From contig DXDC01000114.1 in NCBI GenBank assembly GCA_019115685.1, positions 1-6,594 of the forward strand: a DNA stretch of 6,594 nt, in the 5' to 3' direction. Shown here in pieces: positions 4,541 to 6,594 of this stretch. The notes under the pieces were generated by a model. That model ran no database searches. It had not been told where the DNA came from and saw only the letters and a list, made by a program, of their open reading frames with translations. The translations under genes and the position numbers were made by a program. The stretch is from Candidatus Agrococcus pullicola. GTDB lineage: Bacteria; Actinomycetota; Actinomycetes; Actinomycetales; Microbacteriaceae. Positions within the stretch are counted from its first letter, which is position 1, and every line of letters begins with the position of its first letter.

Positions 4541-6594
4541 ATGGAGGGTCCCGAAATCACATCAGCAGAAGCCGTCATCGACAATGGCCGCTTCGGCACT
4601 CGTACCGTCCGGTTCGAGACCGGCCGTCTTGCGCAGCAGGCGCAGGGGTCGGCCGCCGCGTACCTGGACGACGAAACCATGCTGCTGAGCGCTACGAGCG
4701 TCTCGAAGCAGCCGAAGGAGCACTTCGACTTCTTCCCGCTCACGGTTGACGTAGAAGAGCGCATGTATGCCGCGGGACAGATCCCCGGCAGTTTCTTCCG
4801 TCGCGAAGGACGGCCCTCGACCGAAGCCATCCTGACCTGCCGTCTCATCGACCGCCCGCTGCGCCCCTCGTTCGTCGAGGGGCTGCGCAACGAGGTGCAG
4901 GTCGTGGTCACGGCTCTGTCGATCGCACCCGACGAGCTGTACGACGTCCTCGCCATCAACGCAGCGTCCATGTCGACGCAGTTGTCCGGCTTGCCCTTCT
5001 CCGGTCCACTGGGAGGCGTCCGCGTCGCGCTCATTGAAGACCAGTGGGTTGCGTTCCCCAAGCACGAGCAGCTGAACGAGGCTGTCTTCAGCATGGTCGT
5101 CGCCGGGCGCGTGCTCGAAGACGGCGACGTCGCGATCATGATGGTCGAGGCTGAAGCGCCCGACAACGCCTGGGAACTCATCCAGGCGGGCGGCACGAAG
5201 CCGACCGAAGAGGTCGTCGCCGCAGGCCTCGAGGCATCGAAGCCATTCATCAAGGAGCTCGTTGCAGCGCAGGCGAAGGTCGCCGCGACCGCGGCGAAGG
5301 AGCAGAGGGAATACCCGCTGTTCCCGCCGTACTCGGATGAGGCACTCGAGCTCGTCTCGTCGCTTTCGCTCGAGGGAGTTCGCGACATCTATCGCATTGC
5401 CGACAAGGCCGAGCGTCAGGAAGCTGACGACAAGCTCAAGGAGCAGGTCAAGGAGCAGGTACTCGCGAAGGTCGAGGCAGGCGAGGTCGACGAGGCCGTT
5501 GCAGGCCAGGTTTCCGCCGCGTACAAGGCAGTCACGAAGCAGGTTGTTCGCGGCAACATCCTGACCGACGGCGTTCGCATCGACGGTCGCGGTGTCGCAG
5601 ACATTCGCCCGCTCGACGCAGAGGTCGCCGTGATCCCGCGCGTTCACGGTTCTGCGATCTTCCAGCGCGGTGAGACCCAGATCATGGGTGTCACAACGCT
5701 CAACATGCTCAAGATGGAGCAGCAGCTCGACTCGCTGCACCCCGTCAAGAGCAAGCGCTACCTGCACCACTACAACTTCCCCCCGTACTCGACGGGTGAG
5801 ACCGGGCGCGTGGGCAGTCCGAAGCGTCGCGAGATCGGTCACGGTGCGCTCGCCGAGCGCGCCCTGGTGCCCGTTCTGCCGAGCCGTGAGGAGTTCCCGT
5901 ACGCGATCCGCCAGGTGTCCGAAGCGCTCAGCTCGAACGGCTCCACCTCGATGGGCTCGGTGTGCGCATCGACCCTGTCGCTGCTCAACGCGGGTGTTCC
6001 GCTGCGCGCCCCGGTTGCGGGCATCGCGATGGGACTCGTCTCCGACCAGGTCGATGGCGAGACCCGCTACGCGGCGCTCACGGACATCCTCGGAGCCGAG
6101 GATGCCCTCGGAGACATGGACTTCAAGGTCGCGGGTACGAGCGAGTTTGTCACCGCTATTCAGCTCGACACGAAGCTGGACGGCATCCCCTCGGATGTGC
6201 TGGCGGGTGCACTGACGCAGGCCAAGCAGGCTCGGACGGCGATTCTGAACGTGCTGAACTCGGCAATCGACGCTCCCGACGAGATGGCTCCGACCGCTCC
6301 TCGCGTGATCAGCGTTTCCGTTCCCGTCGACAAGATCGGTGAGGTGATCGGGCCCAAGGGCAAGACCATCAACCAGATCCAGGACGACACGGGCGCGCAG
6401 ATTTCGATCGAGGACGACGGCACGGTGTTCATCGGCGCCACGGACGGTCCCGCTGCTGAGGCAGCACGGACGGCGATCAACGCGATTGCAAACCCGCTGG
6501 TCCCGGAGATCGGCGAGCGCTACCTCGGCACGGTCGTGAAGATCGCCTCGTTCGGAGCCTTCATCTCACTGCTGCCGGGCCGTGATGGGCTGCT
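4541..6594 (+). CDS. pnp: Polynucleotide phosphorylase (3' end outside window)
   Basis: The frame stays open from the ATG at 4541 to the right edge, giving 684 residues. PNPase is a cytoplasmic trimeric 3'-to-5' exoribonuclease that uses phosphate to release nucleoside diphosphates and can also add tails. The first RNase PH-like domain spans roughly residues 12-150, with [14 protein letters not shown] at 85-98. A helical linker rich in Lys and Glu follows to about 335. The second PH domain covers about 345-560, with the phosphate-site motif SSNGSTSM (464-471) and the catalytic metal residues Asp521, Asp527 and Lys529 in [10 protein letters not shown], equivalent to E. coli Asp486, Asp492 and Lys494. 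A KH domain has its GPKG loop at 604-607. The S1 domain starts near 658 ([17 protein letters not shown]) and is cut by the window. AGGAG (4527-4531), nine bases upstream, and the typical actinobacterial start MEGPEIT decide the start. The gene follows rpsO but lies beyond its terminator. Confidence 0.97.
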   Translation, partial: MEGPEITSAEAVIDNGRFGTRTVRFETGRLAQQAQGSAAAYLDDETMLLSATSVSKQPKEHFDFFPLTVDVEERMYAAGQIPGSFFRREGRPSTEAILTCRLIDRPLRPSFVEGLRNEVQVVVTALSIAPDELYDVLAINAASMSTQLSGLPFSGPLGGVRVALIEDQWVAFPKHEQLNEAVFSMVVAGRVLEDGDVAIMMVEAEAPDNAWELIQAGGTKPTEEVVAAGLEASKPFIKELVAAQAKVAATAAKEQREYPLFPPYSDEALELVSSLSLEGVRDIYRIADKAERQEADDKLKEQVKEQVLAKVEAGEVDEAVAGQVSAAYKAVTKQVVRGNILTDGVRIDGRGVADIRPLDAEVAVIPRVHGSAIFQRGETQIMGVTTLNMLKMEQQLDSLHPVKSKRYLHHYNFPPYSTGETGRVGSPKRREIGHGALAERALVPVLPSREEFPYAIRQVSEALSSNGSTSMGSVCASTLSLLNAGVPLRAPVAGIAMGLVSDQVDGETRYAALTDILGAEDALGDMDFKVAGTSEFVTAIQLDTKLDGIPSDVLAGALTQAKQARTAILNVLNSAIDAPDEMAPTAPRVISVSVPVDKIGEVIGPKGKTINQIQDDTGAQISIEDDGTVFIGATDGPAAEAARTAINAIANPLVPEIGERYLGTVVKIASFGAFISLLPGRDGL

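Noticed and set aside
4438..4749. 103-codon plus-strand frame starting in the pnp leader
   Set aside because: It runs out of frame through the conserved PNPase N-terminus and has no motif; it is a shadow frame.
4562..5842. Minus-strand open frame inside pnp (426 codons)
   Set aside because: Antisense shadow of PNPase: Leu/Asp/Arg-rich low-information product with no domain.
1..6594. Mobile elements, CRISPR arrays, tRNA or rRNA genes, toxin-antitoxin or defence genes
   Set aside because: No transposase, integrase, direct-repeat array, tRNA cloverleaf or defence-type domain was seen on either strand. The genes are housekeeping or metabolic.

Overview
The window is GC-rich, gene-dense, and has every confident gene on the + strand. 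The proteins look actinobacterial, most probably Microbacteriaceae or a close relative. The PNPase N-terminus ([19 protein letters not shown]) and its [21 protein letters not shown] block are typical of that group. The S15 sequence, the strong preference for G or C at third codon positions, and the TAnnnT-type -10 boxes agree with this. The assignment rests on recalled family resemblance, not on a search.

Layout from left to right: (1) a Nit-family carbon-nitrogen hydrolase with an intact Glu-Lys-Cys triad (70-885); (2) aspartate ammonia-lyase, aspA (1026-2510); (3) a PrsW-family intramembrane metalloprotease with a soluble C-terminal tail (2575-3789); (4) ribosomal protein S15, rpsO (3908-4177), closed by a near-perfect intrinsic terminator (4198-4229); (5) a 311-base gap holding inverted repeats, a promoter candidate, a hairpin-rich leader and a possible 27-codon ORF; (6) polynucleotide phosphorylase, pnp (4541 to the right edge), cut by the window in its S1 domain.

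The first three genes have gaps of 140, 64 and 118 bases around them and promoter-like -10 boxes of their own, so they look like separate or loosely coupled units, not one tight operon. The amidase and aspartase both release ammonia from nitrogen compounds, but a shared pathway is only inference. rpsO and pnp form the widely conserved S15/PNPase pair. Here the terminator separates them, and pnp appears to have its own promoter and a structured 5' leader.

No mobile element, CRISPR array, tRNA, rRNA or obvious new multi-gene system is visible. The most interesting part is the pnp leader. A stem-loop sits at the predicted transcript 5' end, its loop contains the ATG of a small ORF with coding-like third-position GC, and two more hairpins precede the pnp ribosome binding site. 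This resembles an autoregulatory or attenuator-type leader but is unproven.
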